Under the pieces are notes generated by a model. That model saw only the letters and a program-made list of their open reading frames with translations, ran no database searches and was not told the origin of the DNA. From a virus, in IMG/VR virus record IMGVR_UViG_3300027730_000146, positions 1 through 24,064 of that record: a stretch of DNA of 24,064 nt; one strand, 5' to 3'. Below, piece after piece: positions 23,569 to 24,064 of this stretch (the first letter of the stretch is position 1; each line of letters begins with the position of its first letter). The translations under genes and the position numbers were made by a program.

Positions 23569-24064
23569 ATGGCATTAATTTTTAGCGGTACTGGAGCATT
23601 AGGACCTCAAGGTGTTCAAGGTGTTCAAGGTGTTCAAGGCCTGCAAGGTGTTCAAGGCTTACAGGGTAGACAAGGAACACAAGGTACTACAGGAGCTCAA
23701 GGAACTATAGGTTCCCAAGGCACTATAGGTGCTCAAGGTCTACAAGGCTTACAGGGCAGACAAGGTACTCAGGGTATTATAGGCTTACAGGGTTTACAAG
23801 GTCTTCAAGGCTTACAAGGCTTACAGGGGTTTACAGGTGGAACAGGTATACAGGGAACTCAAGGTCTACAAGGTCTTCAGGGCACTCAAGGCACTCAAGG
23901 CACTCAGGGTATTATAGGCTTACAGGGTAGTCAGGGTTTACAAGGTCTTCAAGGCTTACAGGGGTTTACAGGTGGAACAGGTATACAGGGAACTCAAGGA
24001 ACTATAGGCTCTCAAGGCACTATAGGTGCTCAAGGTCTACAAGGTCTTCAGGGCACTCAAGGCA
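23569..24064 (+). CDS. Second collagen-like Gly-X-Gln protein (truncated by the window)
   Basis: Begins MALIFSGTGALGPQG and enters Gly-X-Gln triplets almost at once, with no separate N-terminal domain. X is mostly Leu, Thr, Val or Ile; the sequence runs open to the right edge, 165 codons so far. It includes non-Gln interruptions (GFTGGTG). A paralogue of the 16857 gene; the short N-terminus would pair with a different attachment partner, or the C-terminus may carry the globular part. GGGAGGGGG about 10 bases before the ATG is a possible SD, but these bases also encode the end of the preceding gene. Confidence 0.85.
   Translation, partial: MALIFSGTGALGPQGVQGVQGVQGLQGVQGLQGRQGTQGTTGAQGTIGSQGTIGAQGLQGLQGRQGTQGIIGLQGLQGLQGLQGLQGFTGGTGIQGTQGLQGLQGTQGTQGTQGIIGLQGSQGLQGLQGLQGFTGGTGIQGTQGTIGSQGTIGAQGLQGLQGTQG
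23767..24036 (+). repeat. 135-base tandem repeat in the second fibre gene
   Basis: Units 23767-23901 and 23902-24036 share 27 identical bases at the start and a 47-base identical block (23818-23864 and 23953-23999, containing the GFTGGTG interruption), with divergence elsewhere. The unit is 45 codons. Confidence 0.65.

Noticed and set aside
1-24064. tRNA genes, integrase, attachment sites or insertion sequences
   Set aside because: None were seen; every gap over 30 bases was read on both strands. The only mobile elements are the two HNH genes.

Overview
This window looks like part of the genome of a T4-like myovirus (tailed phage, class Caudoviricetes). The evidence is a gp20-type portal protein, a gp15-type tail sheath stabiliser, a gp62-type clamp-loader small subunit, a phage GroES-like co-chaperonin, and several T4-type late promoter sequences (NATAAATA) directly in front of late genes. 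Genes are densely packed, and many neighbours overlap by ATGA or TAATG. The DNA is AT-rich. Almost no start codon has a Shine-Dalgarno sequence, which suggests a host with little SD-dependent initiation (cyanobacteria and Bacteroidota are examples). The host cannot be fixed from this sequence alone.

Layout. 1-2320: end of a glycosyltransferase-like gene, a conserved phage protein, the gp62-like clamp-loader subunit, a GroES-like co-chaperonin and two small coupled genes. 2332-3395: two consecutive proteins that both carry an LTE-A motif near residue 18, resembling the site cut by the T4 prohead protease; they are candidate capsid-internal or scaffold proteins. 3388-4511 (minus): dCMP deaminase, a 51-residue membrane peptide, an AbrB/RHH-like protein and an unknown. 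4560-8553 (plus): unknown small proteins, a lipoprotein, a metallophosphoesterase, a zinc-ribbon protein and GMP reductase. 8557-9327: an HNH homing endonuclease on the opposite strand and a terminator-like hairpin. 9363-11180: an NRS/ER-type rhamnose-pathway epimerase/reductase, a zincin-like protein and a helical unknown. 11172-11939 (minus): a second HNH endonuclease with NUMOD3 repeats. 11978-13128: gp15-like protein and a virion-like protein. 13125-14532 (minus): tiny membrane peptide, two small unknowns, ThyX and a coiled-coil protein. 14588-24064: portal, a small beta-rich structural protein, a 1984-residue collagen-like fibre protein built almost wholly of Gly-X-Gln triplets, another structural protein, and the start of a second Gly-X-Gln protein that runs off the window.

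How the genes fit together. dCMP deaminase makes dUMP and ThyX converts it to dTMP; GMP reductase adjusts the purine pool. Together they supply nucleotides for phage replication, to which the clamp-loader subunit belongs. The portal, gp15-like protein, LTE-A proteins and collagen-like fibres form the virion module. The portal and gp15 genes are only about 2 kb apart, but the T4 genes 16-19 that normally lie between them are absent here and are replaced by a minus-strand metabolic block. The most notable features are the giant, proline-poor Gly-X-Gln fibre, the paired LTE-A proteins, and very short (near-leaderless) promoter-to-start distances combined with missing SD sites.
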